From the NCBI RefSeq assembly GCF_006539565.1, contig NZ_BJNG01000017.1:62001-126000 (forward strand): a DNA stretch of 64,000 bases, written 5' to 3'. The notes below the pieces were generated by a model, which worked only from the letters and a program-made list of their open reading frames with translations, made no database searches and was not told the DNA's origin. Position numbers and translations under genes: made by a program. Positions within the stretch are counted from its first letter, which is position 1, and each line of letters opens with the position of its first letter. The stretch comes from Pseudonocardia hydrocarbonoxydans. GTDB lineage: Bacteria > Actinomycetota > Actinomycetes > Mycobacteriales > Pseudonocardiaceae. Below are positions 27,155-35,379 of the stretch, one piece after another.

Positions 27155-28165
27155 TCACGCGGGCCGGACGACCTCACCCGGGGGGCGTCGCGGTGTCGGG
27201 GGCAGCGGGTCGTCGGGTGCCCACCCGAGACGCAGCACGAGCTGGGGGTGCAGCGCACCGGCCAGGACCTCCTCGCGCAGCACGGCCCGGGTCGCGGGCA
27301 CCTCCAGCGGCTCGCTGAGCGGGCACGAGGCCATCCCCAGACGCGTCGCGAGCAGCGCCACGGCGCTGAGCGCCTCGCCGGCGTCCAGCCAGGACCGTGG
27401 GCCGTCCGACGCCGTGCCGAGCACCGCGAACAGGGCCCCGTCGGGCTCGCCGGACCAGGGCTGCTCGATGGTCCCCTCGGCGAGCCGGCGTGCCCCGGTC
27501 GTCGCCGCCGGGTCGTGCAGGAGGCTCGCGGCCGGGATGCCCTCGGCGCCGTCGGACCATCCGGTCCACAGCGCGGTCTCGATCCCCTTGCCGAGGGGGT
27601 GGTCCGGCCGCCGCGCGACGGCGGTGAGCGCGCCGAGCAGCACCGCCCGGGAGTGGGGTTCGGTCACCGGGTGCAGCGTCGCCCCCGCGGCGGCGGCCGC
27701 GTCGCGCAGGCGGCGCAGCAGGACGTCGGGGACGGGGCGGTCGCGGTAGCGGCGGCGGTCGGTGGTGCGGTGCGCGATGGCCGCGGCGGTCTCGGCGGCG
27801 TCCTCGCCCGGCACCGCCGCGCGGGTCTCGAGCACGGCGAGGTGGTCGGGGTCGGCCGGGTCCGGGAGGCGGGTCACGGCCGTACCGAACCCGGCGGCGG
27901 CGAGGGCGACCCGGGCGTGGTGCAGCGCGGCCCCGCAGCTCACGTGCAGGTCGCGGCCGTCGGGGTCGGTGGCGCCGAGCCGGCGGCGGCGGTCGGCGTA
28001 CAGGTCGACGCGATGCGGCCCCAGCCACCACGACCAGGGCTGGGTGTTGTGCACCGACGGGGCCCGGCAGGCCGCCTCCACGGCGGCCCGGACAGCCGGG
28101 TGGACGGCGTCCTCGGCCTTCGGGCCCTCGGCGTTCGGGTCCTCGGCGTTCGGGTCCTCGGTCAT
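27155..28165 (-). CDS. Acg-type nitroreductase family protein
   Basis: A 336-residue paralogue with RAPSVHNTQPWSWWLGP, SCGAALHHARVALAAAG, an HRTTDRRRYRDRPVP stretch and LGMASCPLSEPLEVP. The second Trp pair (WSWW) differs from the WRWR of its paralogues. The N-terminus has three near-identical repeats (EDPNA, EDPNA, EGPKA). GGGAGG precedes ATG 28165. The gene lies downstream of the stress protein at 28238 on the same strand, 72 bp apart, so it may be read from the box at 28877. Confidence 0.85.
   Translation of the reverse strand: MTEDPNAEDPNAEGPKAEDAVHPAVRAAVEAACRAPSVHNTQPWSWWLGPHRVDLYADRRRRLGATDPDGRDLHVSCGAALHHARVALAAAGFGTAVTRLPDPADPDHLAVLETRAAVPGEDAAETAAAIAHRTTDRRRYRDRPVPDVLLRRLRDAAAAAGATLHPVTEPHSRAVLLGALTAVARRPDHPLGKGIETALWTGWSDGAEGIPAASLLHDPAATTGARRLAEGTIEQPWSGEPDGALFAVLGTASDGPRSWLDAGEALSAVALLATRLGMASCPLSEPLEVPATRAVLREEVLAGALHPQLVLRLGWAPDDPLPPTPRRPPGEVVRPA
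28111..28155. repeat. Three tandem 15-bp units in the nitroreductase N-terminus
   Basis: Three copies of cctcggcgttcgggt (the first with two changes) encode EDPNA-type repeats on the minus strand, directly after the start codon. The frame is kept when copy number changes. Confidence 0.9.
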
Positions 28166-28237
28166 CGGCGTCCTCCCGGGTACTCGGGTCGCGGCTGCTC
28201 GTCGGTTTCGGGGCGGGGTCCGGTTCCGGATCGGGGT

Positions 28238-28804
28238 TCAGGCGCGGGGGACGAGCAGTACCGGGCACGGCGCGTGCCGGACGGCGCTGCGGGACACCAG
28301 CCCGAGCCCGGCGCCCGCCCGGCGCCCGCCCAGCACCACGATGTCGGCGTCCAGGCCCTCGCCGAGCAGCTCGTGGGCCCAGCGCCGGGTCAGCGACGTG
28401 GACACCGCCAGCTCCGGGGCGAGCTCGGCCACCCGGGCGGCCGCGGCCTCCAGCGTCCGCCGTCCGCGGTCGAGGGCCGCGTCCATACCCACGCTGTGCT
28501 CCCCGAACGACAGCGGCACGGCGTGGGCGATCACGAGCTCGGCGCCCAGCTCGGCGGCCACGTCCGCCGCCTCCGCGAGCACCGGGAGCTCCGCGGGGAG
28601 GTCCCGGACCGCGGCGACCACCCGCAGCGGCCCGGCGCGGTCCGCGTCCGGCCGGGCGACCAGCACGACCGGGTCGTCGGGCCGCGGCACCGGGTCCGGA
28701 ACCGGCCCGGTGAGCACGACCGGGCGGCCCGCCCGCCTCCGGTTGCGGGCGACGCGCCGTGCGAGCCGGGCGTCGGGGCGCGTCGGGGCCGGGTCCGGTG
28801 CCAT
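28238..28804 (-). CDS. Universal stress protein-like protein with divergent N-terminal part
   Basis: A 188-residue protein. From about residue 60 it has a Usp-like domain: LRVVAAVRDLPAELPVLAEA, ELVIAHAVPLSFGEHSVG, ADIVVLGGRRAGAGLGLVSRSAV and CPVLLVPRA. The ATP loop GGRRAGAGLGLVSRS departs from G-x2-G-x9-G(S/T), so nucleotide binding is doubtful. The first 50 residues are Arg/Pro-rich with a short strand PVVLVARPDADRAG that may be the remnant of a first Usp domain. AGGAGG precedes ATG 28804, and a clear DevR-like box lies 73 bp upstream. Confidence 0.78.
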   Translation of the reverse strand: MAPDPAPTRPDARLARRVARNRRRAGRPVVLTGPVPDPVPRPDDPVVLVARPDADRAGPLRVVAAVRDLPAELPVLAEAADVAAELGAELVIAHAVPLSFGEHSVGMDAALDRGRRTLEAAAARVAELAPELAVSTSLTRRWAHELLGEGLDADIVVLGGRRAGAGLGLVSRSAVRHAPCPVLLVPRA

Positions 28805-28876
28805 GACCGCCTCCTCGCGCCGCGTGCCCCCCGTGCCGCCGGACCCGATCCTGCCCGCGGCACCGGTGGCCGAGCA

Positions 28877-28890
28877 GGGCCGAAGGTCCC
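28877..28890. promoter_or_regulatory. Putative DevR/OsdR box
   Basis: GGGCCGAAGGTCCC lies 73 bp upstream of the stress protein at 28804 and 124 bp upstream of the short leader frame at 29001, so it could act both ways. Confidence 0.6.
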
Positions 28891-29000
28891 CGCGTCCGCG
28901 GCCGGCCTCCCGGTCCGAGGCCCCTGCCGTCCGGGGCGTTCGTCGCTGCCGCGGGCCGGGTCCGCGCGGTCATCCTCGGTGGGCACGGGAAGGGACGATC

Positions 29001-29051
29001 ATGGGCACACGGCACACCGGTGACACCGCCGTCGCCGCGGGACCGTCGTGA
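29001..29051 (+). CDS. Possible 16-residue leader peptide overlapping the next gene
   Basis: ATG 29001 opens a 16-codon frame ([16 protein letters not shown]) whose TGA overlaps the GTG of the membrane protein at 29048 as GTGA. A GGGACG stretch precedes the ATG. The arrangement suggests translational coupling rather than a stable peptide. A second case is at 30868. Confidence 0.4.
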   Translation: MGTRHTGDTAVAAGPS

Positions 29052-29623
29052 CGGCGGGGCGCGGGCGCCCCGCCGGGCGCCGGCCGGGCCGGCGGTTCAC
29101 CGACCTCGTCGAGGACCTCGCGGCCTGGGTGCTGACCGCGGCGGGGGCGTTCCTGGTGGTGGCGGCGGTCGCGGGCGGGACGGCGGCGCACGGGGAGACG
29201 GTGCAGCGCGCCCGCGCCGAGCACGCGACGCGCACGGCGACCGAGGCGGTCCTGCTGGCCGACGCCCCCGTCCTCGCCGGTGTCCGGGACTCCGCGCCGG
29301 CGGTGGCCCGGGTCGAGGTCGCCTGGTCCGCCGCCGACGGCACCTCGCGCACCGGGCTCGTGCAGGTCCCGGCGGGCACCCCCGCGGGCCGCACGGTGAC
29401 CGTCTGGCTCGACCGCGACGGCGACCTCACGACCCCGCCACTCGACGAGGCGGGCGCGGTCATGGTCGGTGGGGTCGTCGCGACCGGTGTGCTGATGCTG
29501 GGCGGGGCGGTGATCGGCTCGTGCTGGGGCGGCGTCCGGTTCCTGACCGGCCGGGCCAACGCCCGGCGCTGGGAGCGGGAGTGGGCGCGGGTCGAACCGG
29601 AGTGGAGCCGCAACCTGCGGTGA
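29048..29623 (+). CDS. Rv1733c-like membrane protein
   Basis: A 191-residue protein with two membrane segments: [20 protein letters not shown] near residue 30-50 and [20 protein letters not shown] near 140-160. Between them is a probably extracytoplasmic domain with [19 protein letters not shown], then [16 protein letters not shown]. This architecture and the GTSRTG and WLD-G motifs match the Rv1733c family, a DosR-regulon antigen of unknown function. The C-terminus is cytoplasmic and basic. GTG 29048 overlaps the leader stop. Confidence 0.75.
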   Translation: MTAGRGRPAGRRPGRRFTDLVEDLAAWVLTAAGAFLVVAAVAGGTAAHGETVQRARAEHATRTATEAVLLADAPVLAGVRDSAPAVARVEVAWSAADGTSRTGLVQVPAGTPAGRTVTVWLDRDGDLTTPPLDEAGAVMVGGVVATGVLMLGGAVIGSCWGGVRFLTGRANARRWEREWARVEPEWSRNLR

Positions 29624-29738
29624 CCCGCCCCGGCGCGGCGGCAGGGTCGGGGGACCCGGGCCGGTGGGTCCGGACGGTCCGGCCGTCGGTCCCGGGGGGC
29701 ACTGGCGGCGGGGCCACCGCCCGGGCCAGGGTCGGGGC

Positions 29739-30737
29739 ATGCGCGCGTGGGAGGTCCGGCGGCCCGGCCCGATCGGCACCGGGCCGCTGCGGTCCGTCGA
29801 GCGGCCCGTGCCGCGGCCGGGGCCCGGCGAGGTCCGGGTGCGGGTGCTGGCCTGCGGGGTGTGCCGCACCGACCTGCACCTCGCCGAGGGCGACCTCGCA
29901 CCGCGCCGGCCCGGCACGGTGCCGGGCCACGAGGTCGTCGGCGTGGTGGAGGAGCGCGGCGCAGGCGCCCTGCGCTTCGCCGTCGGCGACCGGATCGGGA
30001 TCGCCTGGCTGCGCGGCACCTGCGGACGGTGCCGCTGGTGCCGGTCGGGCCGGGAGAACCTCTGTCCCGGCGCGGTGTTCACCGGCTGGGACGCCGACGG
30101 CGGCTACGCCGAGCACGCCATCGTCCCCGACACCTACGCCTACCGGCTCCCGCCCGGGCTCGGCGACGCCGAGGTGGCGCCGCTGCTGTGCGCCGGGATC
30201 GTCGGGTACCGGGCGTTGCGGCGGGCCGAGCTGCCACCGGGTGGCCGGCTGGGGATCTACGGTTTCGGCGCGTCCGCGCACGTCGTCGCACAGGTGGCGA
30301 TCGCCCAGGGGGCGGTGGTGCACGTGCTGACCCGGTCGGAGCGGGCCCGGGCGCTGGCCCTGGAGCTGGGCGCGGCCTCGGCCGGGGCCGCCGACGCCGC
30401 GCCGCCCGAGCCGCTGGACTCCGCGGTGCTGTTCGCCCCCGCAGGGGAGCTGGTGCCGGTGGCGCTGCGGGCGCTGGACCGTGGTGGGACGCTCGCCGTC
30501 GCCGGGATCCACCTGTCCGACGTGCCGCGGCTGGTCTACGCCGACGAGCTGTTCCGGGAGAAGCAGCTGCGCAGCGTCACGGCCAACACCCGCGCCGACG
30601 GGGACGAGTTCCTGCGCCTGGCGGGGGCGCTGGGCGTCCGGCCGACCGTGTCGGTGCGGCCGCTCGCCGAGGCCGACCGCGTGCTGGCCGACCTGGCCGC
30701 CGACCGGATCACCGGCGCGGCCGTGCTCGTGCCCTGA
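29739..30737 (+). CDS. Zinc-dependent alcohol dehydrogenase
   Basis: A 332-residue medium-chain dehydrogenase/reductase. Catalytic zinc ligands Cys39 ([10 protein letters not shown]) and His64/Glu65 (PGHEVVGVV) and structural zinc Cys95, Cys98, Cys101 and Cys109 are all present. The coenzyme-binding loop reads [17 protein letters not shown], where GFGASA replaces the more common GLGGLG. It likely reduces an aldehyde with NAD(P)H under low oxygen; the substrate is unknown. It ends at LVP with no partner gene overlap. Confidence 0.88.
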   Translation: MRAWEVRRPGPIGTGPLRSVERPVPRPGPGEVRVRVLACGVCRTDLHLAEGDLAPRRPGTVPGHEVVGVVEERGAGALRFAVGDRIGIAWLRGTCGRCRWCRSGRENLCPGAVFTGWDADGGYAEHAIVPDTYAYRLPPGLGDAEVAPLLCAGIVGYRALRRAELPPGGRLGIYGFGASAHVVAQVAIAQGAVVHVLTRSERARALALELGAASAGAADAAPPEPLDSAVLFAPAGELVPVALRALDRGGTLAVAGIHLSDVPRLVYADELFREKQLRSVTANTRADGDEFLRLAGALGVRPTVSVRPLAEADRVLADLAADRITGAAVLVP

Positions 30738-30867
30738 GCCGCAGGGGGGCCTCCGCCCCCGGGCAAGGTGCCGGAGGACCCGCCACCGGGGGCGTTGCTG
30801 CCCTGCCGGGACCGGTCGTCGCCGGTCACGCTGGCCGGGCAGGCCACCGTGGAGAGGGGAGACCACC

Positions 30868-30900
30868 ATGAGCCGACGTCGTGGGGAGCGTGTGCGATGA
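30868..30900 (+). CDS. Possible 10-residue leader peptide overlapping the next gene
   Basis: ATG 30868 follows GGAGAGGGGAG, a strong ribosome site, and opens [10 protein letters not shown], whose TGA overlaps the ATG of the next gene at 30897 as ATGA. The strong site belongs to the leader and not to the main gene, which has none of its own, so re-initiation is likely. Confidence 0.5.
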   Translation: MSRRRGERVR

Positions 30901-31556
30901 AGGGCGTCCTGGTGACGGCGGGTGCCGCGGTCGCGACCGCGGCGGTGCTGCGGGGGGCGCGCGACTGGGGGGCCACCGCGGCCGAGCGGTCGCTGCCGCT
31001 GCCGGGGGACGAGCTCGTGGCCGAGCCCGCCGACACCGTCACCCGCGCCGTCGGCATCGCCGCGCCGGCCGCCGAGGTGTGGCGGTGGCTCGTGCAGATC
31101 GGGCAGGGCCGCGGCGGCATGTACAGCTACGACCGCGTGGAGAACCTGCTCGGTCTCGACATCCACTCCACCGACGAGATCCGCGAGGAGTGGCAGCACC
31201 TCGACGTCGGCGACGAGGTGGTGCTCGTGCGGCCGGGCTGGGGTCCGCTGGAGCAGGGCTACGCCCTCCCGGTGGCCCGCGTCGTGCCGGGGGAGGCGGT
31301 CGTGCTGCTGCAGAGCCCCCCGCGGCACCCGTGGCGGGCGGTGTGGACGTTCGCGATCGTCCCCGTCGGCGACGACCACTGCCGGTTGCTGTCGCGCTCG
31401 CGGGCCGAGCGGCCGGCGTCGCGCGCGCAGCGCCTGGCGACCGCGGCGCTGGAGCCGGTGACGACCGTGATGACGCGGCGGATGCTGCTGGGCATCCGGG
31501 AGCGGGCCGAGAGGTCCGTCCGGTCCGGTGCCGGGGTGCCGGCGGTGGCGTCGTGA
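30897..31556 (+). CDS. SRPBCC-fold protein
   Basis: A 219-residue protein with an N-terminal hydrophobic stretch ([18 protein letters not shown]) that may anchor it, followed by [39 protein letters not shown] and a C-terminal amphipathic helix. The START/SRPBCC fold binds lipids or other hydrophobic ligands; the [12 protein letters not shown] motif is common in a large actinobacterial subgroup of unknown role. The stop overlaps the next GTG. Confidence 0.7.
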   Translation: MKGVLVTAGAAVATAAVLRGARDWGATAAERSLPLPGDELVAEPADTVTRAVGIAAPAAEVWRWLVQIGQGRGGMYSYDRVENLLGLDIHSTDEIREEWQHLDVGDEVVLVRPGWGPLEQGYALPVARVVPGEAVVLLQSPPRHPWRAVWTFAIVPVGDDHCRLLSRSRAERPASRAQRLATAALEPVTTVMTRRMLLGIRERAERSVRSGAGVPAVAS

Positions 31557-32983
31557 CCGCGGCGGCCCGGACCCCGGTGCGGCTCGACGCGCGGCTCGAC
31601 GACCACCTCAGCCGCTGGTTGTGGCTGGTCAAGTGGGTGCTGGTCATCCCGCACGTGCTGGTGCTGGCCCTGCTGTGGGTCGCGTTCGTGGTGCTGTCCG
31701 TCGTCGCCTGGTTCGCGATCCTGATCACCGGCCGCTACCCGGAGCCGATCTTCGCGTTCACCACCGGCGTGCTGGCCTGGTCCTGGCGCGTCGCCTACTA
31801 CTCCTACGGCGGGCTGGGCACCGACCGCTACCCGCCGTTCGGTCTGGGGGAGCACCCGGAGTACCCGGCCACGCTGCACATCACCCCGCCCGCCCGGCTG
31901 TCGCGGGGGCTGGTGCTGGTGAAGTGGCTGCTCGCGCTGCCGCACTACCTGGTCATCGGCTTCTTCGCGGGCGGCAGCGTCTACATCGGTTCGCGGGCGG
32001 CCGGGAGCGCCGAGACGTGGCCGGCGAGCGCCGGCCTGATCGGGCTGTTCGTGCTGTTCGGTGCCGTTGCCCTGCTGTTCACCGGCAGCTACCCGCGCGG
32101 GCTGTTCGACCTCGTCCTGGGCATGCAGCGGTGGGTCCTGCGGGTCGTGGCCTACTGCGCGCTGATGACCGACGAGTACCCGCCGTTCCGGCTCGACATG
32201 GGCGGCGCCGACCCGGCGACGCTCGCGGTGGACCCGCGGGCGCCGGAGGCCCCCGGCCCCCGGCCCCCGCACGGCTGGACCGGGCTGCGGGTCACGGCGG
32301 TCGTCGTCGGGTCCCTGCTCGTCGCGACCGCACTGGGCACGGGCGCCGCCGCCACCGGCCTGCTGGTGGCCGACCGTGCGGGGCGCGACGCCGCGGGCTT
32401 CGTCGGCACCCCGGCCATCGAGGTGTCCACCGGTGGCCACGCGCTGGTGGCCGACCCGGTCGAGCTGTGGGTCGACGACGCCGGTGACCCCCTGCGGGTG
32501 TCGTCGGACCCGGCGGGCGTGCTGGGCACGGTGCGGCTCAGCGCGGAGTCGGCCGTGCCCGTCTTCGTGGGGGTGGGCCCGTCCGACGAGGTCGGCCGCT
32601 ACCTGGCCGGGGTCGAGCACGAGACGTTCGGCGGTGACGGCCGCAACCCCGCCCGGACCGCGGGCGGGCCCCCGTCGACACCGCCCGCGGCGCAGCCGTT
32701 CTGGGTCGCCTCCGCGCAGGGCTCCGGGGCGCAGCAGCTGACGTGGACCCCCGTTCCCGGGCGCTGGGCCGTCGTCGTCATGGACGCGGACGGCGGGCGG
32801 CCGGTCGCCGCCCGGGTCGCCGCCGCGGTGACCGCTCCGGGGCTGCCGGCGCTGTGGAGCGCGCTGTACGTGGGCACGGCGCTGATGCTCGTCGCCGGTG
32901 TGGTGTGCGTGGGCCTCGCGGTACCGCGTGCACCGGCCGGGCCGGGCCCCGGCGTCACGGTCGGACCGGCGCCGCAGCGGTGA
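31553..32983 (+). CDS. DUF4389 membrane protein
   Basis: A 476-residue membrane protein. The N-terminal half has two DUF4389-type repeats, seen as LVKWVLVIPHVLVLALLW with ITGRYPEPIF, and LVKWLLALPHYLVIGFF with FTGSYPRGLFD, and each ends in the DRYPPF or DEYPPF motif. After about residue 240 comes another membrane helix and an outer domain (about 270-420) rich in strands, then a final helix (VGTALMLVAGVVCVGLAV). Function unknown. It is coupled by GTGA to the SRPBCC gene. Confidence 0.8.
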   Translation: MTAAARTPVRLDARLDDHLSRWLWLVKWVLVIPHVLVLALLWVAFVVLSVVAWFAILITGRYPEPIFAFTTGVLAWSWRVAYYSYGGLGTDRYPPFGLGEHPEYPATLHITPPARLSRGLVLVKWLLALPHYLVIGFFAGGSVYIGSRAAGSAETWPASAGLIGLFVLFGAVALLFTGSYPRGLFDLVLGMQRWVLRVVAYCALMTDEYPPFRLDMGGADPATLAVDPRAPEAPGPRPPHGWTGLRVTAVVVGSLLVATALGTGAAATGLLVADRAGRDAAGFVGTPAIEVSTGGHALVADPVELWVDDAGDPLRVSSDPAGVLGTVRLSAESAVPVFVGVGPSDEVGRYLAGVEHETFGGDGRNPARTAGGPPSTPPAAQPFWVASAQGSGAQQLTWTPVPGRWAVVVMDADGGRPVAARVAAAVTAPGLPALWSALYVGTALMLVAGVVCVGLAVPRAPAGPGPGVTVGPAPQR

Positions 32984-33014
32984 CCCCGGGCCGGGACGCC
33001 CGGCGGGCCGGGCG

Positions 33015-33028
33015 GGGGCTTCCGGCCC
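33015..33028. promoter_or_regulatory. Putative DevR/OsdR box
   Basis: GGGGCTTCCGGCCC lies 29 bp upstream of ATG 33057. The short distance suggests either a later real start or a site overlapping the promoter. Confidence 0.4.
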
Positions 33029-33056
33029 TGCCCGGCCACGGTCGCACCGCGCGAGG

Positions 33057-34238
33057 ATGAACGGGCCGAGGAGGGCACCGCAGGCGACGCGGCACCGGGA
33101 CACCACCGGTGCGCGACGGCGCCGCGGCCCGGGGCGCCGCGTACCGCGGACGGACGCGCGCGCGGCGGATCCCCCGGCTCCCGGGGTCGCGGGCGTGCTG
33201 GGGAGCGGGGCCCGCGACCCCGCGGACCCCGTCGTGGCCGGCCCCGTCCCGGTGCACCGCCGGTGGACGCGGTGGGCGATCGGGTCGGCGGTGCTGCTGG
33301 TCGTCGTGGCCTACGGCGTCGCGCCGCTGGTGGGCGACGCCCCCGCGGTCGTGGAGGCCGCGCGCTCCATCGGCCCGTGGTGGTTCCTGCCGGGGCTCGT
33401 GCTGGAGGGGGCCTCGATCCTCGCCTACGGGTGCTACACGCGGTCCCTGCTCGACCCCGGCGCGCGCCCGCGCCTGTGGCGGCTGACCCTCGTCGACCTC
33501 ACGACCTGGGGTGCGCAGCACGTCGTCCCCGGCGGCCCCGCCGGGACCGCGGCCCTGCGGTTCCGGCTGCTGCGGGCCGAGGGGGTCCCCGAGCCGGACG
33601 CCGTGCTGCTGGCGGGCGGGCAGGGGGTGGCCTCGGCGCTCGTCCTGCACGCGATGCTGTGGGTGGCGCTGGCCCTCACCGCGCTGCTGCCGGGCGCCGC
33701 CCGGCCGGCGGCGCTCGGGGCGCTGGCCGGGACGCTCGCGCTCCTCGACCTCGCCGTCGTCGCCGCCGTGGCGGCCCGGCCCGGCGGGCGGACCTCCCGC
33801 CGGTTGCGCCGGCTCGTCTCGCGCGTTCCGGGGGTCGACGGCGACCGGCTGGACCGGGACCTGCGGGCCATGGTCCGTCAGCTGCACCGCATCGTGCGCG
33901 ACCCCCGGAGGGCGGCGGTGTCGGTCGGGTGGGCGGCGGCGAACTGGCTGCTCGACGCGCTGGCTCTGCTGGCGTTCGTCGTGCTGCTCGCCGGCCCGGT
34001 GGATCCGCTCGGGGTGTTCGTGGGCTTCGGCCTGGCCGCCGCGCTGGCGGTGCTGCCGCTCACCCCCGGCGGCGTGGGGATCGTCGAGGGGGTGCTGGTG
34101 CCGATGCTGGTGGTGGTCGGGGTGCCCGGCCCCGAGGCGCTCGTCGCGGTGCTGGGTTGGCGCGTCGTGGGGTTCTGGCTGCCGATCCCGGCGGCCGCGA
34201 CCGCCTGGCTCTCGCTGCGGATCGGCCGCCGCCGCTGA
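33057..34238 (+). CDS. Lysylphosphatidylglycerol synthase transmembrane-region (AglD2/UPF0104) family protein
   Basis: A polytopic membrane protein of up to 393 residues with about seven helices. The family marks are PGGPAGTAALRFRLLRAEGV, and LTPGGVGIVEGVLVPML close to the end. The group is the flippase-like half of MprF without the transferase half and its substrate is unknown. The first ~60 residues are Arg/Pro-rich, so the true start may be later, for instance near 33190; GAGG touches ATG 33057 with too short a spacing. Confidence 0.78.
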   Translation: MNGPRRAPQATRHRDTTGARRRRGPGRRVPRTDARAADPPAPGVAGVLGSGARDPADPVVAGPVPVHRRWTRWAIGSAVLLVVVAYGVAPLVGDAPAVVEAARSIGPWWFLPGLVLEGASILAYGCYTRSLLDPGARPRLWRLTLVDLTTWGAQHVVPGGPAGTAALRFRLLRAEGVPEPDAVLLAGGQGVASALVLHAMLWVALALTALLPGAARPAALGALAGTLALLDLAVVAAVAARPGGRTSRRLRRLVSRVPGVDGDRLDRDLRAMVRQLHRIVRDPRRAAVSVGWAAANWLLDALALLAFVVLLAGPVDPLGVFVGFGLAAALAVLPLTPGGVGIVEGVLVPMLVVVGVPGPEALVAVLGWRVVGFWLPIPAAATAWLSLRIGRRR

Positions 34239-34254
34239 GCGGCGGCGGAGGCCG

Positions 34255-35229
34255 TCAGGGCAGGAGCACCGCGCGCAGCGGGCGGCGCGGGGTGGCGGGG
34301 AGCGGGTCGGCGAGGGTGGCCGGCCAGCCCAGGCGCAGGACCAGCTGGGGCTGCTCGGGCACCCGCAGGACGCGCCCGGCCAGCGTGCGCCGGACCGCCG
34401 GTACCTCCGTCGCCTGGCTCAGCGGCGTCGTCGCGAGTCCGGCGAGGGTCGCCGCCAGCAGCACCGCGCTCGTGGCCTCGCCGGCCCGCAGCCGGTCGAG
34501 GACCCCGTCGCCGTCGGTGGCCACGACGAGGTAGGCCGCGGCGTCGTCGGGCCCGCCGTGCCCGGTCCGCTGGCGTCCCTGCGGCAGCCGTCCGCCGGGG
34601 AAGCGGCGCAGTGCCGGTGCCCCCTCGGTCTGCGCCCGCATCCGGGCGATCGCCGCGGCGGGAACCCCGTCCCGTGCGGCGGCCAGGCGGTGGGTCCACA
34701 TCCGCAGCTCGGCCGGGTAGCCGGGGGCCGCGCGCTGCAACCGGCCGGCCCGCAGGAAGCTCTCGGCGAGCCGGGCCCTGGCGTCCGCACCCGTCACCGG
34801 CAGCAGGACCGCCCCCGCCCGCCGGGCCCGGTCCGCGAGCTCGGTCAGCAGCTCCTCGGGCACGGGCCGGTGGCTCATCCGCCTGCGCTCGGTCCGGCGC
34901 CGCCCGATGGCCGGGAAGAGCTCGGCGCCGGTGGCCGGACCCCGGCCCACCGACACCGTCGCGAGGTGGGTGCGGTCCTCGGGGTCCGGCAGCCGTTCGA
35001 CGGCGGCGGCCACGCCGGACGCCGCCATCGCGACGGTCAGGTGGTGCAGCGCGGCGCCGCAGCTCAGGACGAGGTCGCGCCGGTCGGGGTCGGTCACCGG
35101 GAGGTGCCGGTCCGGGTCGCTGTGCAGCTCGACCCGGTCCTCCCCGATCCGCCACCGCCACGGTTGCGTGTTGTGCACCGACGGCGCCCGCAGGGCGTGT
35201 TCGACGGCGTCCGTCGGGAACGGTGGCAC
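34255..35229 (-). CDS. Acg-type nitroreductase family protein
   Basis: A 324-residue paralogue of the 4560 gene with LRAPSVHNTQPWRWRIGE, LVLSCGAALHHLTVAMAASG, SYL-type VVATDGDGVLDRLRAGEATS and LAGLATTPLSQATEVP. Most of these blocks match the 4560 copy closely, so the two are probably recent duplicates. GTG 35229 with GGAGG nine bases upstream is the start; a very long open frame continues upstream but is antisense to the GH65 gene. It faces the flippase-like gene tail to tail. Confidence 0.85.
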   Translation of the reverse strand: MPPFPTDAVEHALRAPSVHNTQPWRWRIGEDRVELHSDPDRHLPVTDPDRRDLVLSCGAALHHLTVAMAASGVAAAVERLPDPEDRTHLATVSVGRGPATGAELFPAIGRRRTERRRMSHRPVPEELLTELADRARRAGAVLLPVTGADARARLAESFLRAGRLQRAAPGYPAELRMWTHRLAAARDGVPAAAIARMRAQTEGAPALRRFPGGRLPQGRQRTGHGGPDDAAAYLVVATDGDGVLDRLRAGEATSAVLLAATLAGLATTPLSQATEVPAVRRTLAGRVLRVPEQPQLVLRLGWPATLADPLPATPRRPLRAVLLP

Positions 35230-35313
35230 GGGACGGGGCCTCCTCGGTGCGGCGGGGCCCCAGCCTGGGCGGGGGCCGGCCGGGGGCGCCAGGTGCGTCC
35301 GGCCCTGGCCCCG

Positions 35314-35327
35314 GGGCCCTTCGGACC
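35314..35327. promoter_or_regulatory. Putative DevR/OsdR box, divergent promoter
   Basis: GGGCCCTTCGGACC lies 53 bp upstream of the GH65 gene at 35380 and 85 bp upstream of the nitroreductase at 35229. Confidence 0.55.
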
Positions 35328-35379
35328 GGTCGGACCGGCTCCGTGGAGCCCTACGGTCCTGCGCGACGGGAGGGGAGCC

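Noticed and set aside
29666..29680. DevR-like box before the alcohol dehydrogenase
   Set aside because: GGGTCCGGACGGTCC has a spacing one base too long; it may be a chance GC-rich palindrome.
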